A DNA stretch of 34,242 nt from Deltaproteobacteria bacterium (GTDB lineage Bacteria; Myxococcota_A; Polyangia; Polyangiales; Polyangiaceae), in contig VGRJ01000042.1 of the NCBI GenBank assembly GCA_016875405.1, positions 1-34,242 of the forward strand, in the 5' to 3' direction. The position numbers and the translations under genes were made by a program. Below, one piece after another: positions 16,823-24,682 of this stretch (within the stretch, counting starts at the first letter, position 1; every line of letters begins with the position of its first letter). Below the pieces are notes generated by a model. It worked only from the letters and a program-made list of their open reading frames with translations. It did no database searches and had not been told where the DNA came from.

Positions 16823-16853
16823 CGCGGGCCCGCGTTTTTCGAGGCGCGCCTCG
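16823..16853. promoter_or_regulatory. Two adjacent perfect palindromes in the etfB-nadB divergent region
   Basis: CGCGGGCCCGCG at 16823-16834 and CGAGGCGCGCCTCG at 16840-16853 are perfect palindromes separated by TTTTT. The first lies two bases upstream of the etfB -35 box; the second overlaps the position expected for the nadB -35. They could be operators for one regulator of both genes, or a hairpin with a T-run (16823-16839) that stops upstream transcription. The arrangement is seen; the role is inferred. Confidence 0.5.
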
Positions 16854-16873
16854 CGAAAGGCAGCGGCGTGGGC

Positions 16874-16886
16874 TACCTTACGTGCC
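16874..16886 (+). promoter_or_regulatory. Candidate -10 box of nadB, predicted leaderless
   Basis: TACCTT at 16874-16879 is followed by seven bases and the nadB GTG at 16887. No good -35 is visible 17 bp upstream (TCGCGA at 16851-16856). The same TACCTT-7-start arrangement occurs before the genes at 20161 and 32683. Confidence 0.5.
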
Positions 16887-18515
16887 GTGACCCGCACGAC
16901 GGACCTCCTCGTCATCGGGGGCGGCATCGCCGGCCTGACGCTCGCGCTCGACGCGGCAGCATCGGCGCGCGTCGTGGTCGTCACGAAGCGCAATCGCTTC
17001 GAGTCGAACACGGCGTACGCTCAGGGGGGGCTCGCGACCGTGCTGTCCCCGGACGACAGCCCCGAGGCCCACAAGGCCGATACGCTCGTCGCCGGCGCGG
17101 GGCTCTGCCACGAGGTCGTGGTCGACAAGTGCGTCCGCGAAGGTCCTGAGCGTCTCGCCGAGCTCATCGCCCGCGGCGCGCGGTTCGACATGCACGGGGA
17201 AAAGCTGGCGCTGACGCGCGAGGGCGGCCACTCGGCGCGCCGCATCGTGCACCACGCAGACGCGACGGGCAGCGAGATCCAGCGTGCGCTCGTCGCCGCC
17301 TGCGCCGCGCACCCGAACATCGAGCTCCTCGAGGAGCACACGGCGATCGACCTCATCATGCTGACGTCGTTCGGTGGGCCGGACCGCTGCGTCGGGGCGT
17401 ACATCCTGGACGAGTCGGCCTCGACCTCGAGCGCCCACAACGTCGAGACGTGGCTCGCGCGCGAGACGGTGCTCGCGACCGGCGGGGCGGGGAAGGTCTA
17501 CCTCTACACGACGAACCCGGACGTCGCGACCGGCGACGGCGTCGCGATGGCCTACCGCGCGGGAGCCGAGATCGGGAACATGGAATTCTACCAGTTCCAC
17601 CCGACCTCGCTCTATCACCCGCGCGCGAAGAACTTTCTCCTCAGCGAAGCCCTCCGCGGTGAAGGCGCAGTGCTGCGGCTCCCTGACGGGACGCCGTTCA
17701 TGGATCGGCACGACCCGCGCAAGGAGCTCGCCCCGCGCGATATCGTGGCCCGCGCGATCGACTACGAGATGAAGCGCGGCGGCTTCGAGCATGTGCTGCT
17801 CGACATCAGCCACAAGCCCGCCGACTGGCTGAGGCAGCGCTTTCCCACGATTCACGAGAGCTGCAAGCGCTGGGGGTACGATCTGACGAGCGAGCCGATC
17901 CCCGTCGTGCCGTCGGCTCACTTCATGTGTGGAGGCATCACCACGGATCTCCACGGGCGCACCACCATCCCCGGCCTCACCGCGATCGGCGAGTGCGCGT
18001 TCACGGGGCTCCACGGCGCGAACCGGCTCGCATCGAACTCGCTCCTCGAGGGTCTCGTGTTCGGGCACCGCGCGGCGGTCCGCATCGTCTCGCAGGTCTC
18101 CGAGCACGCGGGCGCGCCCTACCCCGAGGTGCCTGAGTGGCAGACAGGCGCGGCCGTTCCAAGCGACGAAGGGGTCGTCGTCACCCACAATTGGGACGAG
18201 CTTCGACGCACGATGTGGAATTACGTCGGCATCGTGCGCTCGGATGCGCGCCTTCGCCGCGCCGCGCGCCGCATCGCCCTCCTCCAAGAGGAGATCCGCG
18301 AGTACTACTGGAAGCATCTCGTGACGCGTGACCTCCTCGAGCTCAGGAACATTGCGACGGTCGCCGAGCTCATCGTCGGGTGCGCCTCCGCGCGCAAGGA
18401 GAGCCGCGGGCTGCATCACACCCTCGACTACCCCGACTCGGACGACCGCCTCCTCGCCGACACCATCGTGAAGCGCGGGGTCCCCGCTCACCTCCGGCCC
18501 GCGAGCTCGGTCTAG
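16887..18515 (+). CDS. nadB: L-aspartate oxidase
   Basis: A 542-residue flavoprotein of the succinate dehydrogenase/fumarate reductase family. The N-terminal dinucleotide motif LLVIGGGIAGLTLALDAA is followed by the FAD-contacting SNTAYAQGGLATVLSPDDS, the active-site region EFYQFHPTSLY and SEALRGEGAVL, then HFMCGGITTDLHGRT and ANRLASNSLLEGLVFGHRA. The C-terminal helical domain is complete. NadB oxidises aspartate to iminoaspartate, the first step of de novo NAD synthesis; nadA and nadC are not in view. The GTG at 16887 leaves only three residues before the FAD motif; the frame extends far upstream but through etfB and etfA antisense. A CPBP protease gene begins 16 bases downstream. Confidence 0.94.
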   Translation: MTRTTDLLVIGGGIAGLTLALDAAASARVVVVTKRNRFESNTAYAQGGLATVLSPDDSPEAHKADTLVAGAGLCHEVVVDKCVREGPERLAELIARGARFDMHGEKLALTREGGHSARRIVHHADATGSEIQRALVAACAAHPNIELLEEHTAIDLIMLTSFGGPDRCVGAYILDESASTSSAHNVETWLARETVLATGGAGKVYLYTTNPDVATGDGVAMAYRAGAEIGNMEFYQFHPTSLYHPRAKNFLLSEALRGEGAVLRLPDGTPFMDRHDPRKELAPRDIVARAIDYEMKRGGFEHVLLDISHKPADWLRQRFPTIHESCKRWGYDLTSEPIPVVPSAHFMCGGITTDLHGRTTIPGLTAIGECAFTGLHGANRLASNSLLEGLVFGHRAAVRIVSQVSEHAGAPYPEVPEWQTGAAVPSDEGVVVTHNWDELRRTMWNYVGIVRSDARLRRAARRIALLQEEIREYYWKHLVTRDLLELRNIATVAELIVGCASARKESRGLHHTLDYPDSDDRLLADTIVKRGVPAHLRPASSV

Positions 18516-18531
18516 TCGAGCGAAGGTCGCG

Positions 18532-19413
18532 ATGCTCGGAGGTCCTCCCGCGTTCCCGTCGCAGCCGCCGCCCGCGCGCGACGACGACATCCGGCCGATG
18601 AGCGCGGTCGCAGCGCTGCTGTGGGTCACCTGCGCGACGTTTGCCTTCCTCTTCGTCGGTACGCTCCTCGTGAGCGCACGCGAGGACGCCGCGCGCGACC
18701 AGACCGTGCTGATCGGCTGCCAGACGGCGGCGTACCTTCTCACGCTCTTCGCGATCCTTCGCGTGCATGGGCCCGACTCGACGATTCGAGAGTTCGTCGG
18801 CCTGCGCGCGACGCACGCGGCCTTCTATCCGCTCGCGGCGATCGCCGGCGGGGCCTCGGCGTTCTGGGGCTCGTGGTTGCTCGATCGCATTCACAGACGC
18901 TTCCCCGACCCCGACAACGCGAACCGGCTCATCGAGCTGTTCTTCGAGGCGACACCGGCGGGACGGGTCGCGATGGGGGTCGGCATCGTCCTCGTCGGAC
19001 CGCTCGTCGAAGAGCTGATCTTTCGAGGCGCCGTGTTCAATCCGATGACGCGTCGCCATCCGACCGAGGCCGTGATCCTCTGGACGTCGGCCCTCTTCGC
19101 AGTCGTACACGTCGAGCCGCGGGTGCTCGCGCCGATCTTCCTGCTCGGCCTCGCGATGGGCTTCCTTCGGGCAGCGAGCGGCTCGCTCGTCCCCTCGATC
19201 GCGTTTCACGTGGCCTTCAACGGCGTGCAGTTCGCCGACCTCTACACCCACGACGCGCCTCCGCCGCCGAACGCGCCACCGGAGGCCATGCCGGGATGGC
19301 AAGCTGGGGCGGGCGCCGCGGCCTTCGGGCTCGCGATGCTGCTCGCGCTCTGGCTGGCGAAGAAGAGCGAGCGCGCACGCGCGGCTCGAGCGCTCGATCG
19401 CGGCGGGCATTGA
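18532..19413 (+). CDS. CPBP-family intramembrane metalloprotease
   Basis: A 293-residue polytopic membrane protein. Three CPBP (Abi/Rce1-like) motifs are present: EELIFRG at 160-166 with the paired glutamates and the arginine, H193 in VVHVEP, and H226 with N230 in SIAFHVAFN. Hydrophobic segments lie at about 24-46, 60-78, 97-117, 147-162, 180-195, 200-216 and 270-287. Rce1 cleaves prenylated CAAX proteins; bacterial members cut other membrane substrates or process peptides, and the substrate here is unknown. The ATG follows GAAGG five bases upstream. It lies between nadB and the deformylase with gaps of 16 and 12 bases, so one transcript is likely. Confidence 0.87.
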   Translation: MLGGPPAFPSQPPPARDDDIRPMSAVAALLWVTCATFAFLFVGTLLVSAREDAARDQTVLIGCQTAAYLLTLFAILRVHGPDSTIREFVGLRATHAAFYPLAAIAGGASAFWGSWLLDRIHRRFPDPDNANRLIELFFEATPAGRVAMGVGIVLVGPLVEELIFRGAVFNPMTRRHPTEAVILWTSALFAVVHVEPRVLAPIFLLGLAMGFLRAASGSLVPSIAFHVAFNGVQFADLYTHDAPPPPNAPPEAMPGWQAGAGAAAFGLAMLLALWLAKKSERARAARALDRGGH

Positions 19414-19425
19414 CGCGGAGGCGAC

Positions 19426-20127
19426 GTGCTCCCTGACCTCCGGCCTCTCGCGGCGCCATCGCTCGTGCTCGCCTTGCTCGCAGGCTGTGCGCCGTCACCA
19501 CCTGCGACCGCGACGCGCCTCCACCACCCCGAGATCATCCAGCTCGGCGAGCCCACCCTGCGACGGCGCGCGTCGGAGGTCGATCCTCGCAGGATCCGTA
19601 CGCCGGAGTTTCAAGCCCTCGTCGACCGCTTGATCCGCGTCATGCGCGAGGCGCCCGGGGTAGGGCTCGCGGCGCCGCAGCTCGGCGTGCCGCTGCGCGT
19701 CTTCGTGATGGAAGACCGCGAGGAGCTCCTCAGGAAGCAGACGCCGCTCGAGCTCGCGGAGCGCGAGCGGGTGGCCTACCCCGTCCGCGTGTGGGTGAAC
19801 CCCGAGGTGAGCCCCATCGGCGAGCGCCGCGCGACCTTTTTCGAGGGCTGCCTCAGCGTCGCGGGCTTCGCGGGAGTAGTCGAGCGCTCGCACGAGGTCG
19901 AGCTTCGGGGCCTCGACCAGAACGGCGTGCCTCAGACGTGGCGTGTCCGCGGCTGGCCTGCACGGACTGCTCAGCACGAGCAAGACCACCTCGACGGAAC
20001 CGTGTACGTCGACCGCATGGCGACGCGGAGCTTCATGCGACTCGAGGCCGCGCGCGAGCGCTTCGGCGGGCGCCCCATCGCCGAGATCCTCCACGAGATC
20101 GGCGTGACGCCGCCCGCCCCGCCGTAG
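19426..20127 (+). CDS. def: Peptide deformylase with a lipoprotein signal
   Basis: A 233-residue protein with the three deformylase motifs intact: GVGLAAPQLG (78-87), EGCLSV (140-145, C142 a metal ligand) and HEQDH (184-188, H184 and H188 metal ligands, E185 the catalytic glutamate). Deformylases remove the formyl group from nascent protein N-termini and are cytoplasmic. This one begins with a hydrophobic segment and a textbook lipobox (SLVLALLAGC, C21). The start is secure: the GTG at 19426 has GGAGG five bases upstream, and no other start codon with a ribosome site lies between the signal and the domain. The enzyme should therefore be exported and lipid-anchored, or held at the inner membrane. 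Whether it is the only deformylase of the organism cannot be judged here. Confidence 0.88.
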   Translation: MLPDLRPLAAPSLVLALLAGCAPSPPATATRLHHPEIIQLGEPTLRRRASEVDPRRIRTPEFQALVDRLIRVMREAPGVGLAAPQLGVPLRVFVMEDREELLRKQTPLELAERERVAYPVRVWVNPEVSPIGERRATFFEGCLSVAGFAGVVERSHEVELRGLDQNGVPQTWRVRGWPARTAQHEQDHLDGTVYVDRMATRSFMRLEAARERFGGRPIAEILHEIGVTPPAPP

Positions 20128-20147
20128 TCAGTGCACCCTCGTTCCGG

Positions 20148-20160
20148 TACCTTGCTCGAC
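20148..20160 (+). promoter_or_regulatory. Candidate -10 box ahead of the 20161 pseudogene
   Basis: TACCTT at 20148-20153 is followed by seven bases and GTG at 20161. TAGTCA at 20125-20130, 17 bp upstream, is a weak -35 match that overlaps the deformylase stop codon. The arrangement is that seen before nadB and the 32683 kinase. Confidence 0.45.
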
Positions 20161-20858
20161 GTGGCGACGTCCCGGTCTGTCGGGTGGAGCGGCTTCGTAA
20201 GCGCGAGCCTCGCGAGCCTCTTCGACGCGAGCTGCGGCGATAGCGAAGGCCGTCGCGAGCCGCCGCCCCCACCTCGTGACGTCGGGCAGATCGCGACCCC
20301 CGACGGAGACTGCATGCCGGCAGGCGTCCAGGGCTGCGCGGAACTCTTCATGGGCGACGAGCGACTCTGTCACCCGTCGAGCGACCGCTGCTAAGGGGAC
20401 GATCCCGCGCTTCGCCGACGGCTGTGTCGTGGTCGGGATCGACGGCTGCGCGCCGGCCTTTCTTACGACCGAGGTGCGCTGCGAACCCTCCGCCGCGGCC
20501 TGCCCCGGGGGCGCGTTGGCGCTGCCCCGGGGGGGCTGCGTCGCGCTCGCCGACGAGAGGGCATGCGGCCCCGCGCCCTTCGGCTCGATCGTCGACGAGC
20601 CCGGAACGGTGTGGGTCGACCTCGACGATGACGCGCGTCCAGCGTCGCGAGGCGGCGCGGGCGGCGGTGGTGTTCGACTCGAGCTCGGGCGTGCTCGAGC
20701 ACGTGCGCGGCGAGGGAGCGCGCTTTGGGCTCGTCGTGCAAGCCTCGCCGGACCTCGCCTACAAGAGCACGACCAACGTGTTCGCGCGCGGCGACGAAGA
20801 CATCCTCACCGACACCGAGTTGCCGGTGCCGACCGCTCCCGCCGTACCGACCGAGTAA
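20161..20858 (+). pseudogene. Frameshifted, probably internally deleted cysteine-repeat lipoprotein
   Basis: Three frames carry consecutive protein-like pieces. Frame one (20161-20391) starts with a hydrophobic segment, SCGDSEG and a proline run, then DGDCMPAGVQGCAELF and HPSSDRC, and ends at TAA 20392-20394. Frame two, from 20393, continues KGTIPRFADGCVVVGIDGCA, CPGGALALPRGGCVAL and EPGTVWVDLDDD. Frame three, from about 20640, gives VVFDSSSGVLEHVRGEGARF, then TNVFARGDEDILTDTELPVP and ends at 20858. Two missing bases at 20392 would restore C-P-K-G-T, matching the C-P-x-G-T repeat visible in CPGGAL. The second shift, near 20640, has no clear join, which suggests deleted sequence. From memory, myxobacterial lipoproteins of this cysteine-repeat type continue into a parallel beta-helix. 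Alternatives are sequencing errors or two small separate genes. Confidence 0.55.
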
Positions 20859-20872
20859 GCCGGGACGACTCG

Positions 20873-21607
20873 TCAGGCCGCGTAGCGCAGCTCGATGATC
20901 CCGAGCCACCGCAAGACCCGCATGACCGCAAAGGTGGGGTCGACTTCGAACCAGCGCTTCGCGAAGCTCGGCGAGGTGGGGTGGCGGTGGTGGTTGTTCT
21001 GGAAGAGCTCTCCCGCGGTGAGGACGTCGACGAGCAGCGTGTTCCGCGAGCGATCCGAGGTCTCGAAGTTGCGGTAGCCGTACTTGTGTCCCGCCCAGTT
21101 CACGATCGCGCCATGGACCGGCCCCATGAGGAAGTGAAGCGGCAGGAGCGCGTAGAACGCCCAGTGCGGCGCGAACTTCACGTAAAAGAGGACGTACGCC
21201 GCCGCGAAGGCGATGCGCGTGACCCACGAGTGCGCGACGCGATCGAGCCTCGGCCAGCTCGGGCAGTCGCCGTCGAAGCGAGCCTCGGGCGTGATGCTGC
21301 CGTTGAGGAGGCCGCGGTAGCGCTCCTTCGTGTGCTGCATCATCGACCAGACATCGCGAAACACGTGTGGCGAGTGCGGATCCTTCTCGGTGTCGCTGTA
21401 GGCGTGGTGCTCGCGATGCAAGATCATGTAGCCGCGCGGCATCAAGAACGACGACCCCTGCGCGACGAAGGTGCAGAGGTGGAAGAAGCGCTCCCAGCCC
21501 TTCGACATCGAGACCATGCCGTGGGCGCAGTAGCGGTGCAGGTAGAACGACTGAAAGAAGACCGACAGCCACCAGTGCGCGAAGAAAAAGACGACGATCG
21601 CCAGCAT
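20873..21607 (-). CDS. Acyl-CoA/fatty-acid desaturase (delta-9 type)
   Basis: A 244-residue membrane di-iron desaturase. The three histidine boxes are HRYCAH (near 24-29), HREHHAYSD (near 64-72) and QNNHHRHP (near 203-210). Hydrophobic segments lie at about 1-20, 42-60 and 131-160. It ends with the usual EVDPTFAVMRVLRWLGIIEL tail. The enzyme introduces a double bond into saturated acyl chains and adjusts membrane fluidity, using an electron donor not encoded here. It is on the short side, but all three boxes and their spacing are normal. It runs toward the 20161 pseudogene, with only 14 bases between the two stops, and away from the POT transporter. Confidence 0.9.
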   Translation of the reverse strand: MLAIVVFFFAHWWLSVFFQSFYLHRYCAHGMVSMSKGWERFFHLCTFVAQGSSFLMPRGYMILHREHHAYSDTEKDPHSPHVFRDVWSMMQHTKERYRGLLNGSITPEARFDGDCPSWPRLDRVAHSWVTRIAFAAAYVLFYVKFAPHWAFYALLPLHFLMGPVHGAIVNWAGHKYGYRNFETSDRSRNTLLVDVLTAGELFQNNHHRHPTSPSFAKRWFEVDPTFAVMRVLRWLGIIELRYAA

Positions 21608-21821
21608 CGAGTCATGGACTACCGCCTCGCCACCTGCGCGTCCGTCATCCTTCGGTCACACTCCTTTGGCCCACGCTGCCGCGCTCGGTCCCGGGGGGCC
21701 GCCGCAACCACGCAAACGGCGCGCCCCGGCGACGCCCCACTCGGGCGTACGACCGGCCACGTCTTCGTGGTAAGCCCCGGGCTTGCGCGCTCGTTGGGCG
21801 CGCCAGCCAAGGAGCACCGAG
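21608..21821. other. Divergent intergenic region, desaturase and POT transporter
   Basis: 214 bases with no gene I can support. It must contain both promoters. I see no convincing -35/-10 pair, hairpin or repeat; the POT ribosome site AAGGAG lies at its right end. Confidence 0.5.
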
Positions 21822-23513
21822 TTGAGCGCCCCGATCGCCGCCCAAGACCCTACCGCCTCCTCCGCCGCCGCCTCGACGTCGCAGCCAACGGGTCTCTACG
21901 CGCTCTTCTTCGCCGAAGCCTGGGAGCGCTTCTCCTACTACGGGATGCGCGCGCTGCTCGTCCTGTACATGACGAAGCACCTGAAGTTCGACAAGGCGAG
22001 CGCGCTCGCCGTGTACGGCACCTACACCGGGCTCGTCTACCTCACGCCGTTCCTGGGCGGCATGATCGCCGACAAAGTCCTTGGTCGCCGCAAGGCCGTG
22101 ATCATCGGCGGCATCGTGATGGCGCTCGGCCACCTCGCGATGGCGTTCGAGTCGCTGCTCTACCCTGCCCTCGGCCTCCTCATCGTGGGCAATGGCTTCT
22201 TCAAGCCGAACATCTCGACCATCGTCGGCGGGCTCTACGAGGAGGGCGACGCGCGACGGGACGCGGGGTTCACCATCTTCTACATGGGCATCAACCTCGG
22301 CGCGTTCTTCTCGCCGATCGTCTGCGGCACGCTCGGTGAGAGGGTCGGCTGGCACTACGGCTTCAGCGCGGCAGGCGTGGGCATGGTCTTCGGCCTGCTC
22401 GTGTTCCTGTGGGGCCAGCGCTTCTTTGGCAAGGTCGGGCTCCCTCCCGCCAAGGCCGGCGCGGAGCCGCCGACGAGCCTCGTCGCGCGCGACTGGCTCG
22501 ACATCGGAGTGTATTCGACGGTGTCGGTCGGCCTCGTCGTCGGTGTGCTGAAGGCCTGGCCGACGGTCGGTCCCTCGTTCTGGCGCGTGTTCGAGGCGAT
22601 CCCGCTCCCGGTCCAGCTCGTGCTCGGCATCGGCGTGCTCGTCGGGCCGCTGCTCGGCGCCAAGCTCGACCGCACCGAGTGGTCGCGCGTCGCGGTCATC
22701 TACATCCTCTGCTTCTTCAACATCTTCTTCTGGATGGGCTTCGAGCAGGCCGGCGGCACGATGACGATCTTTGCCGACGAACAGACGAACCGCTCGGCCG
22801 GTGGCCTCACCTACGTCGCCATCGGCCTCTTCGTCTGGTTCTGTGCGTTTGCGATCCGTCAATCGACGAAGAAGGAGGCGAGCGGCCAGTGGCTGTGGCT
22901 CGGGCTCACCGCGATGTTCGGCGTGGGAGGCGCGTACTACCTCTTCCGCGCAGTTCAGGCGTTCGGCGGGGCGCCGGCCGAGGACATCCCCGCGTCGCTC
23001 TTCCAGGCGATCAACCCGCTCCTCATCGTGGCGTTCGCGCCCTTCATCGGCTCGATCTGGACGGGCTTCGACTCGAAGCCCGCGACCCGCACGTCGTCCG
23101 CCGTGAAGATGGCGATCGGCATGGTGATCCTCGGGCTCGGCTTCGTCGTCATGTACATCGGTCAGCAAGGCGCGACCGGCGGCGCGAAGGTCGGCCCGCA
23201 GTGGCTGTTCTTCGTCTACGCGCTGCACACGCTCGGCGAGCTCTGCCTGTCGCCGATCGGCCTCTCGATGGTGACGAAGCTCTCGGCGCCGCGCATCGTG
23301 TCGCTGATGATGGGGATCTGGTTCCTCTCGTCGGCAGCGGCGAACAAACTTGCCGGCTCGCTCGAGCACATCGTCGCGCAGCGCAACCTGCCCGTTTACG
23401 GCGTGCTCATCGGCACGTCGATCGGCGCGGCGGTCGTCCTGCTCGCGTTGAGCCCACTCCTCAAGCGCTGGATGCGCGGGGCCGAGGACGCCGAAGGCGG
23501 CGCGGGCCATTGA
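21822..23513 (+). CDS. POT/PTR2-family proton-coupled peptide transporter
   Basis: A 563-residue major-facilitator protein with about 14 hydrophobic helices. The N-terminal signature AEAWERFSYYGMRALLVLYM (31-50) includes the proton-coupling E-x-x-E-R, and the helix 2-3 loop GGMIADKVLGRRKAVIIGG is typical of the family. POT proteins import di- and tripeptides with protons; some bacterial members prefer other small substrates. The start is a TTG at 21822-21824, supported by AAGGAG seven bases upstream. An ATG at 21783 in the same frame would add 13 charged residues and lacks a ribosome site. rlmM begins one base after its stop, so they share a transcript without an obvious functional link. Confidence 0.92.
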   Translation: MSAPIAAQDPTASSAAASTSQPTGLYALFFAEAWERFSYYGMRALLVLYMTKHLKFDKASALAVYGTYTGLVYLTPFLGGMIADKVLGRRKAVIIGGIVMALGHLAMAFESLLYPALGLLIVGNGFFKPNISTIVGGLYEEGDARRDAGFTIFYMGINLGAFFSPIVCGTLGERVGWHYGFSAAGVGMVFGLLVFLWGQRFFGKVGLPPAKAGAEPPTSLVARDWLDIGVYSTVSVGLVVGVLKAWPTVGPSFWRVFEAIPLPVQLVLGIGVLVGPLLGAKLDRTEWSRVAVIYILCFFNIFFWMGFEQAGGTMTIFADEQTNRSAGGLTYVAIGLFVWFCAFAIRQSTKKEASGQWLWLGLTAMFGVGGAYYLFRAVQAFGGAPAEDIPASLFQAINPLLIVAFAPFIGSIWTGFDSKPATRTSSAVKMAIGMVILGLGFVVMYIGQQGATGGAKVGPQWLFFVYALHTLGELCLSPIGLSMVTKLSAPRIVSLMMGIWFLSSAAANKLAGSLEHIVAQRNLPVYGVLIGTSIGAAVVLLALSPLLKRWMRGAEDAEGGAGH

Positions 23514-23514
23514 C

Positions 23515-24492
23515 GTGGCACCGACGACCTGGCTCTGGACCTCGCGAGCCGGCTTCGAGCGCGACCTCGCCGACGAGCTCCCTCGAGGGCGCGTCCTCGC
23601 GCCTGCGCTCGCGGCCTCCGATGCGCCGCGGCCAGGCGCCGAGCCACCGACCTTCGGGCGGCAGGGCTTCCCGATCGCGGCCGAGGTGAAGCCGACCGTC
23701 GAGGCGCTCGCCGCCGCCGTGACCGCGCTCGTGCCGCCGACGCCCGCCGCCTTCGCGCTGCAGATCTGGGTGCCCGACAGCGACGCCGCCAACCGCCTGT
23801 CGGCCCGCGCGACCGAGCTCGTCGAGGGCGTGACCGCGAACCTCGGGGCTCGCGAGCGGCTCGTCGGAGCACACGAGCTCGCCGACCCGGACGACCCGAT
23901 CGTGCAGGTGTGCCTTGCCGACGACGCCCGCGCCTATGTCGGCGCCTTGCCGCGCTCGCGCACCATCTCGACGTGGCCCGGCGGACGCGCCCGGATGAAG
24001 GTGCCCTCGGGCGCGCCGTCGAGGGCCACCTCGAAGATCGCCGAGGCGCTGTCGTGGATCGGCTACGGCCCCGAGTCAGGCGACGTGTGCGTCGATCTGG
24101 GGGCGGCCCCCGGGGGCTGGACGTGGCTCCTCCTTCGCCGTAAGGCGCGCGTGATCGCGGTCGACCGCGCAAACCTCCAGCCCGACATCGCGCGGGACCG
24201 CAAGGTCATGCACCTGCGCGACAACGCCTTCACGTTCCGCCCGGACGAGCCCGTCGACTGGCTCTTCTGCGACATGGTGTGGAAGCCGATGGAGGTCGCG
24301 CGCCTGCTCGCCGAGTGGGGCAAGCGTCACTGGGCGCGCTACCTCGTCTCGAACATCAAGCTGCCCATGAAGAAGCGGCTCGCCACCGTGGGCGAGGTGA
24401 AACGCACGCTGATGCTCGGGGGCTGGCGGGACGTGCGGATGCGGCAGCTCTACCACGATCGCGACGAGATCACGCTGCACGCCCGCCGCTGA
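23515..24492 (+). CDS. rlmM: 23S rRNA 2'-O-ribose methyltransferase RlmM-like
   Basis: A 325-residue protein. The first half (about 1-165) is a THUMP-like RNA-binding part (LWTSRAGFERDLADEL). The second half is an FtsJ/RrmJ-type methyltransferase: SRATSKIAEAL with the first catalytic lysine, the SAM motif VCVDLGAAPGGWTWLLL, the catalytic aspartate in LFCDMVWKP, the second lysine in SNIKLPMKK, and the final glutamate in DRDEITLHA, giving the K-D-K-E tetrad. E. coli RlmM methylates C2498 of 23S rRNA. The start is the GTG at 23515, one base after the POT stop. The protein is a little shorter than E. coli RlmM (366). Confidence 0.88.
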   Translation: MAPTTWLWTSRAGFERDLADELPRGRVLAPALAASDAPRPGAEPPTFGRQGFPIAAEVKPTVEALAAAVTALVPPTPAAFALQIWVPDSDAANRLSARATELVEGVTANLGARERLVGAHELADPDDPIVQVCLADDARAYVGALPRSRTISTWPGGRARMKVPSGAPSRATSKIAEALSWIGYGPESGDVCVDLGAAPGGWTWLLLRRKARVIAVDRANLQPDIARDRKVMHLRDNAFTFRPDEPVDWLFCDMVWKPMEVARLLAEWGKRHWARYLVSNIKLPMKKRLATVGEVKRTLMLGGWRDVRMRQLYHDRDEITLHARR

Positions 24493-24682
24493 GCGCGTGC
24501 CTCATGAACGTGCGGGAGAAGGAACCTCGAGCGAGACCGAACGCAGAGCGTTTACGTGACGCCCGTCAAGTGCTGCGTTCACGGTGAGCGCAGCCGCGAG
24601 CGAAGCCGCCGCGTCGACGAGGGCGACCCGACCGGCAGCCTGCGGGGCTTCCGCCTCGACGTCGGCCCCTGCGCCCCGCGCC
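24493..24682. other. Gap between convergent rlmM and rsmB
   Basis: 190 bases without a gene I can support. An 8-bp inverted repeat, GAACGCAG at 24539-24546 and CTGCGTTC at 24573-24580, encloses 26 bases; it is weak and has no T-run. Small frames here read as shadows. Confidence 0.4.

Noticed and set aside
15111-16886. A frame running rightward into nadB that would make a 1134-residue protein
   Set aside because: The first 592 codons are antisense to etfA and etfB and show no domain. nadB begins at the GTG at 16887, right before its FAD motif.
21645-23792. A 715-codon minus-strand frame
   Set aside because: Antisense to the POT transporter and rlmM, both of which are clear.
24539-24580. Terminator between rlmM and rsmB
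   Set aside because: Only eight pairs around a 26-base loop and no T-run; too weak to call.
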